A stretch of DNA of 64,000 bases from Paludisphaera rhizosphaerae (GCF_011065895.1 NZ_JAALCR010000013.1:166502-230501), one strand, 5' to 3'; positions 33,472 through 42,745 are shown, counted from the stretch's first letter. Numbers and translations: made by a program. Notes: a model not told the origin generated them from the sequence alone.

Positions 33472-34563
33472 TCACCCCCGCCCGATCATCCCCTGGGTCG
33501 GGCTCGACGCCGTGGCGTACAGCTTCTTGGGGATCCGTCCCGCACCGGCGGCGAGTCGACCGGACTCGACGGCCAGTCGCATCGCGTGGGCCATTCGGAG
33601 CGGGTCCAATGCGCCGGCGATGCCCGTGTTGAGCAGGACGCCGTCGCAGCCCAACTCCATCGCCTGGGCGACGTCGCTGGCCGTCCCCACGCCGGCGTCG
33701 ATGATGACCGGGTAGTTTGGGTCGTTCCCCTTCAGGTCTTCCAGAATGATCCGGATGTTGTTGGGGTTGAGCACCCCCTGACCGCTGCCGATCGGGCTCC
33801 CGGCCGGCATGACCGAGGCCGCCCCCGCCTCCTTGAGCCGACGCGCCATGATCGGGTCGTCGCTCGTGTAGCAGAGCACGTGGAAGCCTTCGGCCACCAG
33901 GATCTTGGTGGCTTCGAGCGTGGCCACCGGATCGGGCAGGAGCGTGCGCTGGTCGGCCAGGACCTCCAGCTTGACCCAATCCGCCCCCGGATTGCCGAGT
34001 CCGCTCAACAGCTCGCGGCCGAGTCGGGCCGTCCGCAGCGATTCCTCGGCGTTGAAGCAGCCGGCCGTGTTGGGGAGGATCGTGTACCGCTTGGGGTCGA
34101 GGAAGTCGAGGAGGTTGCGGCCCTCGCGGTCGAAGAGACGCTCACGACGGACGGCCACCGTGACGACGTCGCAGCCGCTGGCCTCCAGGCAGTCGCGCAT
34201 CAACTCCAGCGTCGTGTACTTGCCGGTCCCGACAAACAGCCGGCTCCGGACCGTGTGGCCGCCGATCGTCAGGGGAGCCGCTGCGATTCCCTCATCGGGG
34301 CCTCCGCCGCCGACGAGGGTCACGATCTCCACCGCGTCTCCGTCGGAGACGGGCGTTTCGGCGTGCCGGGCCCGGACGACCAGGTCGCGGTTGACCTCCA
34401 CGGCGACGTGCTCGGACTTCAGTTCCAGCAGGCCGAGCAGCCTCGACACCGTGAGGCCCTCGGGTACGTCGCGACGCTGGCCGTTGAGCGTGATCTCCAC
34501 GTTGGATCTACCGCCTTGCGACCCGCCCGAAGCCGGTGAAATCCTGAGAATCCCGGCTCTCAA
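33472..34563 (-). CDS. thiG: ThiS-ThiG fusion: sulfur carrier plus thiazole synthase
   Basis: Thiamine thiazole synthesis. Residues 22-88 are ThiS ([18 protein letters not shown] to VTLVGGGG) and 97-355 are ThiG ([31 protein letters not shown], Schiff-base Lys198 in [28 protein letters not shown]). ThiG condenses DXP, dehydroglycine and sulfur from ThiS thiocarboxylate. Here the ThiS Gly-Gly is internal, followed by PDEG, instead of being a free C-terminus. The first codon TTG at 34563 has GGAGG only four bases upstream; GTG at 34500 begins exactly where ThiS homology starts, so the start is open. No other thi gene is adjacent. Usual ThiG length is about 260 aa. Confidence 0.9.
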   Translation of the reverse strand: MRAGILRISPASGGSQGGRSNVEITLNGQRRDVPEGLTVSRLLGLLELKSEHVAVEVNRDLVVRARHAETPVSDGDAVEIVTLVGGGGPDEGIAAAPLTIGGHTVRSRLFVGTGKYTTLELMRDCLEASGCDVVTVAVRRERLFDREGRNLLDFLDPKRYTILPNTAGCFNAEESLRTARLGRELLSGLGNPGADWVKLEVLADQRTLLPDPVATLEATKILVAEGFHVLCYTSDDPIMARRLKEAGAASVMPAGSPIGSGQGVLNPNNIRIILEDLKGNDPNYPVIIDAGVGTASDVAQAMELGCDGVLLNTGIAGALDPLRMAHAMRLAVESGRLAAGAGRIPKKLYATASSPTQGMIGRG

Positions 34564-35116
34564 GCACCCTCCGCGGCGCGGTCCGCATCAAAATGTCAGG
34601 GAAGACCGGCCGCCCCGGGACGGCCCCCCGTCATCGTATCCCCCGCGACGCAAAGGAATCAAGCACGCCACGACCCTCCTGAAGCACGACGGCCGCTCGC
34701 AACGGACGTTCCGTCCTGCGCGATTGAAATGCCCGCAGATCGCCGGAATCCCTGGCTGGACCGTCCAGAGTCGATGATCCAGGCTCATTCTACTACTCAG
34801 AGCGGAGCGCCTGACGCCTCTGCTCCGTGGCTCGTTGACAATTCGACTGCAAGATCAGACGCCAGTCCGCGGATCGGTTTTCTCGCCGAACAAAGCCAAT
34901 TCCGGAAGCCGATTTTTCGCCTTAAGCGTCCATTGAATCAACGGGTTCCGTCAAACTGGCTTTGAACGTCTCCCTCGGAAACGAACCCGCCGGCGAGCCC
35001 GCCGAGGAGAGGCCGGGGCATGGCGGACGGTTCGCGGCGGAGTTATGCTGACGGAGCGAATGGGGCGGGCGCGCGGTCAACGATCGCGGGGTAGCTGGGG
35101 ACGGTGGGACGACGCC
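34564..35116. other. Intergenic region between thiS-thiG and a response regulator
   Basis: 553 bp between divergent genes with no convincing coding region. I looked on the minus strand for a thiamine riboswitch: no CTGAGA box and no matching second-domain core was seen. An imperfect GC-rich hairpin CCGGCCGCCCCGGGACGGCC lies near 34607. Promoters of both genes must be here, but no box can be assigned. Confidence 0.45.
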
Positions 35117-35494
35117 ATGGGCGCGATCATCGTGCTGGCCGAAGATGAACCCGACCTCCGGGCCCTCTACGCCGAGTGCCTCCGGCGGCTGGGCTACGTC
35201 GTCTGGGAGGCGGCGGACGGGGTCGAGGCGACGGACCAGGTCCGCACCCACCGCCCCGACGTCCTGCTCCTGGACCACTGGATGCCGGTGCTCAACGGCC
35301 TGGAGGTCCTGGAACAGCTTCGAGACGCTCGCGAGGCCATCGGCCTGAAGGTCGTCATGCTCACCCATCAGCGCGACGCCGAGACCCGTCTCGAAGGATT
35401 CGCACTTGGCGCCAGCGCCTACTGGACCAAGGATCTTTCGCTGGCCGAGCTGGGGGCACGGATCCAGGCCCTGCTGGACCCCGCCAACGCCTGA
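35117..35494 (+). CDS. Single-domain response regulator
   Basis: 125-aa receiver domain only. Acidic pair in VLAEDEPDLRALY, phospho-acceptor Asp53 (VLLLDHWMP), Thr in VVMLTHQRD, and Lys105 (YWTKDLS). The ATG at 35117 is where homology begins; in-frame ATG at 35045 would add 24 Arg/Gly-rich residues. Without an output domain it likely works through a partner or phosphorelay. The folC gene begins 30 nt later, so the two may share a transcript. Confidence 0.85.
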   Translation: MGAIIVLAEDEPDLRALYAECLRRLGYVVWEAADGVEATDQVRTHRPDVLLLDHWMPVLNGLEVLEQLRDAREAIGLKVVMLTHQRDAETRLEGFALGASAYWTKDLSLAELGARIQALLDPANA

Positions 35495-35524
35495 CTCGTT
35501 CCCCAACGGCCCATCGGACCCACC

Positions 35525-36901
35525 ATGCTCGACCCTTACCAGGAACGCCTCGACTACCTCTACGGTCGTCTGGACTATGAGCGGGTGGGCATGCCCCGAG
35601 GCCTCGCCGAGCTTGGCCTGGGTCGGATGCGAAGGCTGATGGCTCGACTGGGCGACCCCCAGGACAGCCTGCGGATCATCCACATCGCCGGGACCAAGGG
35701 GAAGGGCTCGACCGCCGCCATGGCGGCCGCGGCGCTTTCGGCGTCGGGGGTGACGACCGGGCTGTACACGTCGCCGCACCTCAACCGTCTGGAAGAGCGC
35801 TACCTGATCGATGGGGTCATGATCACCCCCGAGGATCTGGTGGCCCTGGTGGACGAGGTGCGGGCGGCGGTTGAGAAACTGGACGCGGCCGGTCGACCTG
35901 GGGCGACGTTCTTCGAGATCACGACCGCCGTGGCCCTCCTCTACTTCGCCCGCCGCAAGGTGGGGGCCGTGGTGTTGGAGGTCGGCATGGGAGGGCGGCT
36001 GGATTCGACGAACGTGGTTCGGCCGCTCGTGTCGGTTGTGACCAGCATCGCCCTCGACCACACGAGGCAACTCGGTGACACGCTGGGAGCCATCGCCGGC
36101 GAGAAGGCGGGGATCTTCAAGAGAGGGATCCCCGCAGTCAGCGGCGTTCAGGAGGACGAGCCCCGCGCCGTGATCCGACGAATCGCCGCGGCCCGTCGAT
36201 GCCCGTTCCGTGAGATCGACGTCGACTTCCGCTACGAAGCCTTCGATCCGGTCCCCCCACTGGATGGGCCGACGCCAGGCAAGGCGGCCGTGAAGACCTG
36301 GCGGACCGACTGGGGAACGATGGACGTCCCTCTGCTGGGCCCTCACCAGGCCCACAACCTGGCCGTCTGCCTGGCGACGCTCGACGCCCTCGCGGAGGCC
36401 GAACCGGCGCTGGGCGTCGATCCGGAGACCGCCGCGAGGGGCTTCGCCGGTTTGAGCTGGCCGGCGAGGGTGGAAGTGATGGGGAGCCGCCCGTGGGTCG
36501 TCGTCGACGGCGCCCACAATGTGGCCTCGGCCCGCGCCCTCGCCGAGACCCTCCGCAAGCACTTCCCGGACGTTCCCCGCACCCTGGTTTTCGGAACGAC
36601 CCGTGAGAAGGACCTCGAAGGCCAGCTCCGAGAGTTGCTGCCGCTGTTCGAGACCCGGATCGCCACCCAGTACGCCCACAACCCCCGCGCTGTGATGGCC
36701 GAGGAGACGGCTGCCGCAGCCAAGGCGATCGACGGACGGCCCATCAATGTGATCGAAGACCCTGCCGAGGCCCTCGCCGTCGCCCAAAGAGTCACGGGGC
36801 CCAACGGCCTGATCTGCGTGACCGGCTCCCTGTTCCTCGCGGCCGAGGCCCGAGCGATCCTCCTCGATCGATCGACCACCCCCGCGCCGGCCTCAACTTG
36901 A
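35525..36901 (+). CDS. folC: Bifunctional folylpolyglutamate/dihydrofolate synthase
   Basis: Mur-ligase-fold ATP-dependent enzyme that adds Glu to dihydropteroate and lengthens the polyglutamate tail of folates. P-loop HIAGTKGKGSTAAM, TSPHLNRLEER, the FFEITTAVALLYFARR helix and the metal/carbamylated-Lys region GGRLDSTNVV are present; the C-terminal domain has VVDGAHNVASARAL and GTTREKDLEG. 458 aa is slightly longer than usual (about 420), with a short insertion near 225-240 (VDFRYEAFDPVPPLDG). The Shine-Dalgarno is weak. Followed closely by DUF423. Confidence 0.92.
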   Translation: MLDPYQERLDYLYGRLDYERVGMPRGLAELGLGRMRRLMARLGDPQDSLRIIHIAGTKGKGSTAAMAAAALSASGVTTGLYTSPHLNRLEERYLIDGVMITPEDLVALVDEVRAAVEKLDAAGRPGATFFEITTAVALLYFARRKVGAVVLEVGMGGRLDSTNVVRPLVSVVTSIALDHTRQLGDTLGAIAGEKAGIFKRGIPAVSGVQEDEPRAVIRRIAAARRCPFREIDVDFRYEAFDPVPPLDGPTPGKAAVKTWRTDWGTMDVPLLGPHQAHNLAVCLATLDALAEAEPALGVDPETAARGFAGLSWPARVEVMGSRPWVVVDGAHNVASARALAETLRKHFPDVPRTLVFGTTREKDLEGQLRELLPLFETRIATQYAHNPRAVMAEETAAAAKAIDGRPINVIEDPAEALAVAQRVTGPNGLICVTGSLFLAAEARAILLDRSTTPAPAST

Positions 36902-36925
36902 CCTGCCTCTGGAGATTCATGAGCG

Positions 36926-37363
36926 ATGAGTGATGGATTCTGGCTGAGGGTCGGCGCCGCCTGGGGCTTCCTCGCCGTGGCGATGGGGGCTTTCGGCGCC
37001 CACGGGCTCAAGGAGCGTCTCGACCAGATCGGCCGGGCCGACAACTTCCACACCGCGGCCCAGTATCACATGTACATCGCCCTGGCCCTGGTGGCCGTCG
37101 GCCTGCTTCGGCTGACAGGTCGATCGGGCGCTGCGGTCCGGACGGCGGGTTGGACGTTCCTCGTCGGCTCAATGATCTTCTCGGGAACGCTGTACGCACT
37201 GAGCCTGACCGGGATACGCTGGCTGGGAGCGATCACGCCGATCGGCGGAGTTCTGATCATGATCGGCTGGGCGGCCCTGGCCGTCGCGGCCGGCCCCGTC
37301 GCCAAACCGACTTCAGCCGCCCTGGAAACGACGACGTCCGCGTCCATCAACGAGTTCAGATGA
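36926..37363 (+). CDS. DUF423 membrane protein (YgdD-like)
   Basis: 145-aa protein with four predicted transmembrane helices (residues 8-27, 48-66, 73-93, 98-120). The GAFGAHGLK motif right after helix 1 and the FHTAAQYHMYIALALVA segment are the DUF423 signature. Function unknown across bacteria. It starts 24 nt after folC and its stop lies within the ATGA overlap with the ACT-domain gene, so it is part of that operon. The hydrophilic tail after residue 122 is Thr/Ser-rich and not conserved in pattern. Confidence 0.88.
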   Translation: MSDGFWLRVGAAWGFLAVAMGAFGAHGLKERLDQIGRADNFHTAAQYHMYIALALVAVGLLRLTGRSGAAVRTAGWTFLVGSMIFSGTLYALSLTGIRWLGAITPIGGVLIMIGWAALAVAAGPVAKPTSAALETTTSASINEFR

Positions 37364-37983
37364 AAGGCGATTCGATTCCTGCCATGAGCAGCTTCATCAT
37401 CTCCGTCACCGCGGCCGACCGAGTCGGCATCGTCTTCTCGGTGACGGGAGCCCTGCTGGACCTCGGCGGCAACGTCCTGGAGCTGAGCCAGACGGTCATG
37501 CGGGGGTACTTCACGATCATCCTGGAGGCTGAGTTCCAGACCCCTCGCACCCGCGAGCAGATCGTCGAGGCCATCCACGACCGGGGCCGTCGCTTCGACC
37601 TCCAGGTGCAGGTGACCGAGATCAAGAACGGCCGCAGCGAGCCGCAAGTTCCTACGGGCGAGCGGTTCATCCTCACCGTTCTGGGCGACGACAGCCCGGG
37701 CATCGTCCACAACATCGCCGGCTCGTTGGCGGCCCACGGCGCGAACATCGTCGACCTGCACGCCCGCGTCGACGGCTCGCGGTTCTCCCTGGTCATGGAA
37801 GCCCTGATCCCCCACGACCTGACGCCGGCTGCGATCCGGTCCGAGCTGGAACGCTACGGCAAGGCCCACAAGCTGGAGGCCTTCGTCCAGCACGAGAACA
37901 TCTTCGCCGCCACCACCGAGCCCAGCCCCGTCCGCATCGGCGCGGCGCTCCGCAGCCAAGGAGAGAGCCTTGCATCGCACTGA
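37360..37983 (+). CDS. Tandem ACT-domain regulatory protein (GcvR-like)
   Basis: 207-aa protein with two ACT domains: residues 10-85 (SFIISVTAADRVGIVFSVTG) and 100-175 (FILTVLGDDSPGIVHNIAGS). Such proteins bind small amino acids and act as regulators; E. coli GcvR controls glycine cleavage genes. Start is the ATG of an ATGA overlap with DUF423; an internal ATG at 37384 begins at the first ACT strand and is a possible alternative. It overlaps the next gene, a DUF711 protein, by 14 bases. ACT and DUF711 (UPF0237/UPF0210) genes are a recurrent pair in Gram-positive bacteria, which supports a joint role. Confidence 0.87.
   Translation: MKGDSIPAMSSFIISVTAADRVGIVFSVTGALLDLGGNVLELSQTVMRGYFTIILEAEFQTPRTREQIVEAIHDRGRRFDLQVQVTEIKNGRSEPQVPTGERFILTVLGDDSPGIVHNIAGSLAAHGANIVDLHARVDGSRFSLVMEALIPHDLTPAAIRSELERYGKAHKLEAFVQHENIFAATTEPSPVRIGAALRSQGESLASH
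37958..37963 (+). promoter_or_regulatory. Ribosome binding site inside ACT gene for a TTG start
   Basis: AAGGAG, six bases before TTG at 37970. It lies within the 3' end of the ACT gene and fixes the start of the overlapping DUF711 gene. Confidence 0.7.
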
Positions 37984-39346
37984 AGACGTCCTGGCCACGC
38001 TCAGCATGATCCGCCAGCACAAGCTGGACGTGCGGACCGTCACGATGGGCATCGATCTGGCCCCCTGCTCCTCGCCCGACGTCACCGTCCTGTGCGACCG
38101 CATCCGCACGCGGCTCGTCCATTACGCCGGCCGGCTGCGGGCCGTCTGCCGCGAGGTCGAGGACCGTTACGGCATCCCGATCGTCAACCGCCGAATCGCC
38201 GTCAGCCCGATCGGCCGGGTCGCCGCCGGGCAGAAGGCTGAAGGCCTGCTCGCCGTCGCGCGGACGCTCGACGAGGTGGCGGCCGAGGTCGGCGTCGATC
38301 TCGTCGGCGGCTTCACTGCCCTGGTCCAGAAGGGTTGGACCGACAGCGAGCGTCGGCTGATCGCCGCGCTGCCGGAGGTCCTCTCGACGACCAAGCGGGT
38401 CTGCTCGTCGGTGAACGTGGGGTCGACGGCGGCCGGGATCAACATGGACGCCGTCGCCGCGCTGGGACACGTCCTGAAGGACACGGCCGAGCGGACGAAG
38501 GACCACGACGGCTTCGGCTGCGCCAAGCTCGTGATCTTCGGCAACGCCACCAACGACAACCCGTTCATGGCCGGTGCTTTCCACGGCCAGGGCGAGACCG
38601 ACTGCGTCATCAACATCGGCGTGAGCGGGCCGGGCGTGGTCAAGGCGGCCGTCGAGGACCTCGTCGCCCACGCCCCCACGCGGCCGACGCTCGGCGAGAT
38701 CGCCGAGGAGATCAAGAGCACGGCCTTCCGCGTCACCCGCGTCGGCGAGTTGATCGGCCGCGAGGTCGCCGCCCGGCTGGGCGTGGCCTTCGGGATCGTC
38801 GACCTTTCGCTGGCGCCGACGCCGCAGGTCGGCGACTCGGTCGGCGAGATCCTCCAGGCGATGGGCGTCTCGCGGCTGGGCGGGCCGGGCTCGACGGCCG
38901 CGCTCGCTCTGCTCAACGACGCGGTGAAGAAGGGCGGAAGCTTCGCCAGCTCCAGCGTCGGCGGGCTTTCCGGGGCGTTCGTCGCGGTCAGCGAGGATGC
39001 CGCGCTCGCCCGCGCGGTGGAGGCCGGCGACCTGACTCTCGCCAAGCTGGAGGCGATGACCGCCGTCTGCTCGGTCGGCCTGGACATGATCGCCGTCCCC
39101 GGCGACACCGACGCCGAGACGCTCTCAGCCCTCATCGCCGATGAAGTGGCCATCGGCGTCATCAACCACAAGACGACGGCCGTCCGGGTCATCCCGGTCC
39201 CGGGCAAGAAGGCCGGCGAACGGGCCGTCTTCGGGGGTCTCTTCGGCGAGATGGACATCCTCCCCATCCACGCCGCCGGCGGCTCCGCCGACTTCGTCCG
39301 CCACGGGGGTCGCATTCCTGCACCCCTATCGAGCCTGAGAAACTGA
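37970..39346 (+). CDS. DUF711/UPF0210 (PFL-like fold) family protein
   Basis: 458-aa cytosolic protein of the UPF0210/DUF711 family, which has a pyruvate-formate-lyase-like barrel fold but no known reaction. Characteristic segments are VRTVTMGIDLAPCSSPD, IVNRRIAVSPIGRV, SVNVGSTAAGINMDAV, FGNATNDNPFMAGAFHG and CSVGLDMIAVPGDTDAE. It starts at TTG with a strong AAGGAG. Overlap with the ACT gene implies co-translation; the ACT protein may sense an amino acid for it. The glycyl-radical loop is not evident. Function is not known. Confidence 0.87.
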   Translation: MHRTEDVLATLSMIRQHKLDVRTVTMGIDLAPCSSPDVTVLCDRIRTRLVHYAGRLRAVCREVEDRYGIPIVNRRIAVSPIGRVAAGQKAEGLLAVARTLDEVAAEVGVDLVGGFTALVQKGWTDSERRLIAALPEVLSTTKRVCSSVNVGSTAAGINMDAVAALGHVLKDTAERTKDHDGFGCAKLVIFGNATNDNPFMAGAFHGQGETDCVINIGVSGPGVVKAAVEDLVAHAPTRPTLGEIAEEIKSTAFRVTRVGELIGREVAARLGVAFGIVDLSLAPTPQVGDSVGEILQAMGVSRLGGPGSTAALALLNDAVKKGGSFASSSVGGLSGAFVAVSEDAALARAVEAGDLTLAKLEAMTAVCSVGLDMIAVPGDTDAETLSALIADEVAIGVINHKTTAVRVIPVPGKKAGERAVFGGLFGEMDILPIHAAGGSADFVRHGGRIPAPLSSLRN

Positions 39347-39486
39347 CGCCATGCGGCGGGCTCTCGCGCCCGCCGCTTTCCCCTTGGCAGACGGAGGGAG
39401 GGCGGCTACACTCCCCGACGATCGACCTCGGGCCGGTTCCCTGGCCCACCACGGATGGCATCCACGCATCAAGGAAGGATCGAGAC

Positions 39487-40278
39487 ATGCTCACGCCGAC
39501 CGCGGTCTCTCGCGCATTGGGCGTCCTCGGGGTGATCGGCTTCATGGCTCTGGCGACCACCTCGTCGATCGCCACCGCGGGCCGCCAGCAAGACCCCATC
39601 GCTCCGGCCCTTCCCTCGTTCGAGGACCCCAAGGAGCCATCGGCCGCGCCCGCACCTGCGATCCAGGCCCCGCCGCCGCCGGTCGACGCCGCTCCAGCTC
39701 CCAGGGAGCCCGAACCGCTCAAGGATCTCCCCCCGGCCCCCGAGGAACCGGCTCTCGACGTGGCCCCGCCCGTCGAGCCCAAGCCGAAGCAGCCCAAGGC
39801 TGCACCGGCCGCCGTCGAGGAGTCGACCAATCCTCTGCCCCCGGCCCGCGAACTGGAGCCGCCGCCGGCAGCGCCGGCCGCCCGCGTCTCTGCTCCTGAG
39901 CGGGAGCCCGTACGTCGCACCTCGGCGTCCGCTGAGCCGGCCGTCGACGACCCCGACGCCAGGGCTCGCACCTTCGTCGAGAAGAACCAGCGCGAGGCCG
40001 ATGAGCAACTCAAGGCGCTTCGCGAGGAGGCCGCTCAGTTGAAGACCCGCCTCGCCCGCGTTGAGGCCGGCATCCGCCGCTGGGAGGCCCTCGCCGAGGC
40101 CCTCGACCGCAGCCAGGAGCGGGCCTCCACGCAACCGCGGACCGGCGCCGTCGATGGCACCCCTCGGACCACCCGCGGCGGCGTCCAGTACATCATCCCC
40201 AGCGGCGGCCCGGGCGTCGTGATCCAGTCTCAGCCGGTCACGAGGGCGGATTACGTCCCCGCCCCCCTGCCCCGCTGA
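39487..40278 (+). CDS. Exported proline-rich protein with C-terminal coiled coil
   Basis: 263-aa protein without a recognised family. Signal peptide (VLGVIGFMALATTSS to TAG), then about 115 residues very rich in Pro, Ala and Glu (PPPPVDAAPAPREPEPLKDL), then a coiled coil at about 160-205 (READEQLKALREEAAQLKTR), and a Gly-rich tail ending ADYVPAPLPR. The Pro-rich stretch could span the periplasm and the helix dimerise, a layout of envelope spacer proteins; this is inference. AAGGAAGG lies before the ATG. Preceded by a 140-bp gap from DUF711, so probably its own transcript. Confidence 0.65.
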   Translation: MLTPTAVSRALGVLGVIGFMALATTSSIATAGRQQDPIAPALPSFEDPKEPSAAPAPAIQAPPPPVDAAPAPREPEPLKDLPPAPEEPALDVAPPVEPKPKQPKAAPAAVEESTNPLPPARELEPPPAAPAARVSAPEREPVRRTSASAEPAVDDPDARARTFVEKNQREADEQLKALREEAAQLKTRLARVEAGIRRWEALAEALDRSQERASTQPRTGAVDGTPRTTRGGVQYIIPSGGPGVVIQSQPVTRADYVPAPLPR

Positions 40279-40295
40279 GACCGGCGTGACTGATT

Positions 40296-41042
40296 TCAAG
40301 CGGCCTGGGACTCCGAGAGGAGGCTCCGGGTCGCTTCATGCGCGGGGGCCTCGAACAACTGGTCGGGCGCCCCCGACTCGACCACGAGCCCCTCGCCGAA
40401 GACGTGGATGACGCTCGCGACCTTGCGGGCGAACCCCATCGCGTGGGTGACCACGATCATCGTCTGACCGTCTCGGGCCAGGTCGGTCATGACGGCCAGA
40501 ACCTCGCCCGTCATCTTCGGATCGAGGGCGCTGGTGGGCTCGTCGAAGAGCATGACCTCGGGCTCCATCGCCAAGGCTCGGGCGATGGCCACTCGCTGCT
40601 GCTGCCCCCCGGAGAGCTCACGCGGACGAGCGTCAAGGCGATGGAGCATCCCGACGCGGTCCAGGAGCTTCTTCGCCCGTTCGACGGCCTCGGCCTTCGG
40701 CAGACCCAGGACGTGGATCGGCGCCTCGATCACATTCTGAAGCACCGTTTGGTGAGCGAAGAGGTTGAAGCTCTGGAAAACCATCCCCATCCGCCGGCAG
40801 ACCCTGCGAGCGGCTTTCGCGTGCTCGGCCGGCGTCTGTGAGGCGTCCAGCACGAGCCCGTCGATGGCGACCCGTCCGTCCTGGAAGGGTTCGAGGCCGT
40901 TGAGACAGCGCAGGAACGTGCTCTTGCCGCTGCCGGAAGGTCCGATCAGGCAGGCGACCTCCCCTTTCGAGACCTCCATGTCGACGCCTCGCAGGACGTC
41001 GACGGAGCCGAACCGCTTGACCAGTTTCGTGACCTCGATCAT
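40296..41042 (-). CDS. Polar amino acid ABC transporter ATP-binding protein
   Basis: 248-aa cytosolic ATPase of the GlnQ/HisP type. Walker A is GPSGSGKSTFLRCLN, signature LSGGQQQRVAIARAL, Walker B VMLFDEPTSALDP, and the switch His is in VVTHAMGFARK. The ATG at 41042 overlaps the stop of the substrate-binding/permease gene (ATGA), so translation is coupled. With that partner it forms a complete importer. MIEVTKLVKRFG is the natural start; a longer in-frame start at 41102 lies inside the permease gene. Substrate (glutamine, glutamate, arginine or similar) unknown. Confidence 0.92.
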   Translation of the reverse strand: MIEVTKLVKRFGSVDVLRGVDMEVSKGEVACLIGPSGSGKSTFLRCLNGLEPFQDGRVAIDGLVLDASQTPAEHAKAARRVCRRMGMVFQSFNLFAHQTVLQNVIEAPIHVLGLPKAEAVERAKKLLDRVGMLHRLDARPRELSGGQQQRVAIARALAMEPEVMLFDEPTSALDPKMTGEVLAVMTDLARDGQTMIVVTHAMGFARKVASVIHVFGEGLVVESGAPDQLFEAPAHEATRSLLSESQAA

Positions 41043-42625
41043 CCCATCACCCCCTTCACGCCCGCGGCGTCCAGGCGTCGCTCCGACCAACGTGCGAACC
41101 ACGACAGCGGCAGACTCATCGCCAGATAGATCAGGGCCGTCGCGGTAGCGAACTCGATCACAGCTCGCGTGCTGTTGGCCAGGATCGAGTACTCCTTCGT
41201 CAACTCGACCAGCGTGATCACCGAGCAGACCGACGTATCCTTGAACAGAGCGATGAAGTCGTTGGAAACCGGCGGAATCACCATCCTCACAGCCTGCGGC
41301 ACGATGATCCGCCGAAGCGCGGTGAACTTGGACATCCCCAGCGCCAGCGCGGCCTCCATCTGCCCCTTCGGCACGGCCTGCAGCCCGGCGCGGTAGATCT
41401 CGGCCTCATAGGCCGAATAGTTCATCGCCAGCCCGGCGATGCCCGCGACCCACGGGTCGAGCTTGAGCAGGAAGAACAGGACGTAGAGCTGGAGCATTAG
41501 CGGAGTGCCGCGGATCACCTCGACGTATGTGGCGAGCACCCCGCGAAGCCAGCCCGGCCCGTACAGCCGACCGAGGGCGACCGACAGGCCGATCGCCATC
41601 GCCAGGGGCATGGAGCCGAACGACAGGCCGAGAGTGACCAGAGCCGCGTCGTACAGTCGGCCCCAGTAGTGGGCGACCATCCCCCACCCACGGGTCGTCT
41701 CGGGTCCAGCCGTCGCCGCAAGCGGGGCCGTGAAGCTCGCCAGTTCGCCCTGGAGATCGTTCCAGATCCCGTACTTCTCGAAGATCCGCCGCAGTTCGCC
41801 GGAGGACGTCATCCGCCCAAGCCCGGCGTCGAGTGCGTCGCGCAGCGCGGGGTCGGACTTCCGCGCGTAGATGACGTAGTAGCCCCGTGAGACGGGCTGG
41901 CCGACCGTCTCCAGCTCGGGATACGAATCCTTATAGAAGGCCACCGCCGGAACGTCCTGGAGCGTGAAATCGTACTGGCCGTTCTGGACGGCGAGCATCG
42001 CGTCGGTCGCGCCGTCGAAGCGGATGACCTTGATGCTCTCGCCCGACTGGTCGTAGGCGAAGTCGTCGGCCGCCGATGCCGTCAGAACGGCCACGGTCCA
42101 TTTCCGGCCGTCGGCGCGGGGCGTTTTCAACTCGTCCCAGGTTCGGACGGGCGTTCCCTTCGGCCCCATCAACTGGAGTTGATAGATGTAATACGGGCGG
42201 GTCGCCAGGTAGTCCTCGGCGCGCGCGGGGCTCCACTCATAGCCGTTGACGACGACGTCGTAGCGGCCGGAATCCAGCACCCAGAGCAGCTTGTCCCACT
42301 GGCCCTGGGAAAACTCCGCCGAGACCTCCTTGCCCAGCTCGCGAGCGAGCCGGTCCATGATCTCGACTTCAAAGCCAGTGACGGATCGAGGATCGTCGGG
42401 ATTGGGATAGGCGTAAGGGCCTCCCCCTTCCATGTCGCTCCCGTAGCGGAGAGCCTTGCGGTCGCGGACGTCTTGCAGCGTATCGCCCAGAACGGGCGCG
42501 GCGAGACAAAGAATCGCGAGAATCGACGCCAGAATGGGCGTCGAAAGGCGGCGGCTCGGAGATCGGCCGCGGGTGGATCGGTTCGCGTCTGCATCGGATT
42601 CCGATGCGCCCGGCTCTTCTTCCAT
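41039..42625 (-). CDS. Fused solute-binding and permease protein of an amino acid ABC transporter
   Basis: 528-aa membrane protein. Residues 40-60 are a signal-anchor (SILAILCLAAPVLG); about 60-290 form a SBP_bac_3 periplasmic binding domain (ALRYGSDMEGGGPYAY, LLWVLDSGRYDVVVNGYEWS); about 315-520 form a HisM/GlnP-type permease with TPLMLQLYVLFFLL and the EAA-loop EAALALGMSKFTALRRI. Binding protein and permease are normally separate genes; a fused arrangement is also known in GlnPQ of Gram-positives. The start is ATG at 42625 with AAGGA at the right distance. Operon with the ATPase. Confidence 0.9.
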   Translation of the reverse strand: MEEEPGASESDADANRSTRGRSPSRRLSTPILASILAILCLAAPVLGDTLQDVRDRKALRYGSDMEGGGPYAYPNPDDPRSVTGFEVEIMDRLARELGKEVSAEFSQGQWDKLLWVLDSGRYDVVVNGYEWSPARAEDYLATRPYYIYQLQLMGPKGTPVRTWDELKTPRADGRKWTVAVLTASAADDFAYDQSGESIKVIRFDGATDAMLAVQNGQYDFTLQDVPAVAFYKDSYPELETVGQPVSRGYYVIYARKSDPALRDALDAGLGRMTSSGELRRIFEKYGIWNDLQGELASFTAPLAATAGPETTRGWGMVAHYWGRLYDAALVTLGLSFGSMPLAMAIGLSVALGRLYGPGWLRGVLATYVEVIRGTPLMLQLYVLFFLLKLDPWVAGIAGLAMNYSAYEAEIYRAGLQAVPKGQMEAALALGMSKFTALRRIIVPQAVRMVIPPVSNDFIALFKDTSVCSVITLVELTKEYSILANSTRAVIEFATATALIYLAMSLPLSWFARWSERRLDAAGVKGVMG

Positions 42626-42745
42626 CAAGGGTTCCTTTTCCGGCCCACAGGCCTTGCGAAAGCGCAAACGGACTCATCGGGGCGGGTACGCTCGCCCGCT
42701 GATATTCTTACATAGCGATCGGGGCGTGAAAACCCTTGATTTGAC

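Noticed and set aside
34564..34800. Possible TPP riboswitch upstream of thiS-thiG
   Set aside because: The minus strand was read for the CTGAGA box and the second-domain core; neither is present.
19619..35494. Pairing of the histidine kinase with one of the two response regulators
   Set aside because: The genes are 5-10 kb apart with unrelated genes between; proximity alone is not evidence.
34922..36787. 621-codon minus-strand open frame opposite folC
   Set aside because: Antisense to a gene with clear P-loop and Mur-ligase motifs; no motif of its own.
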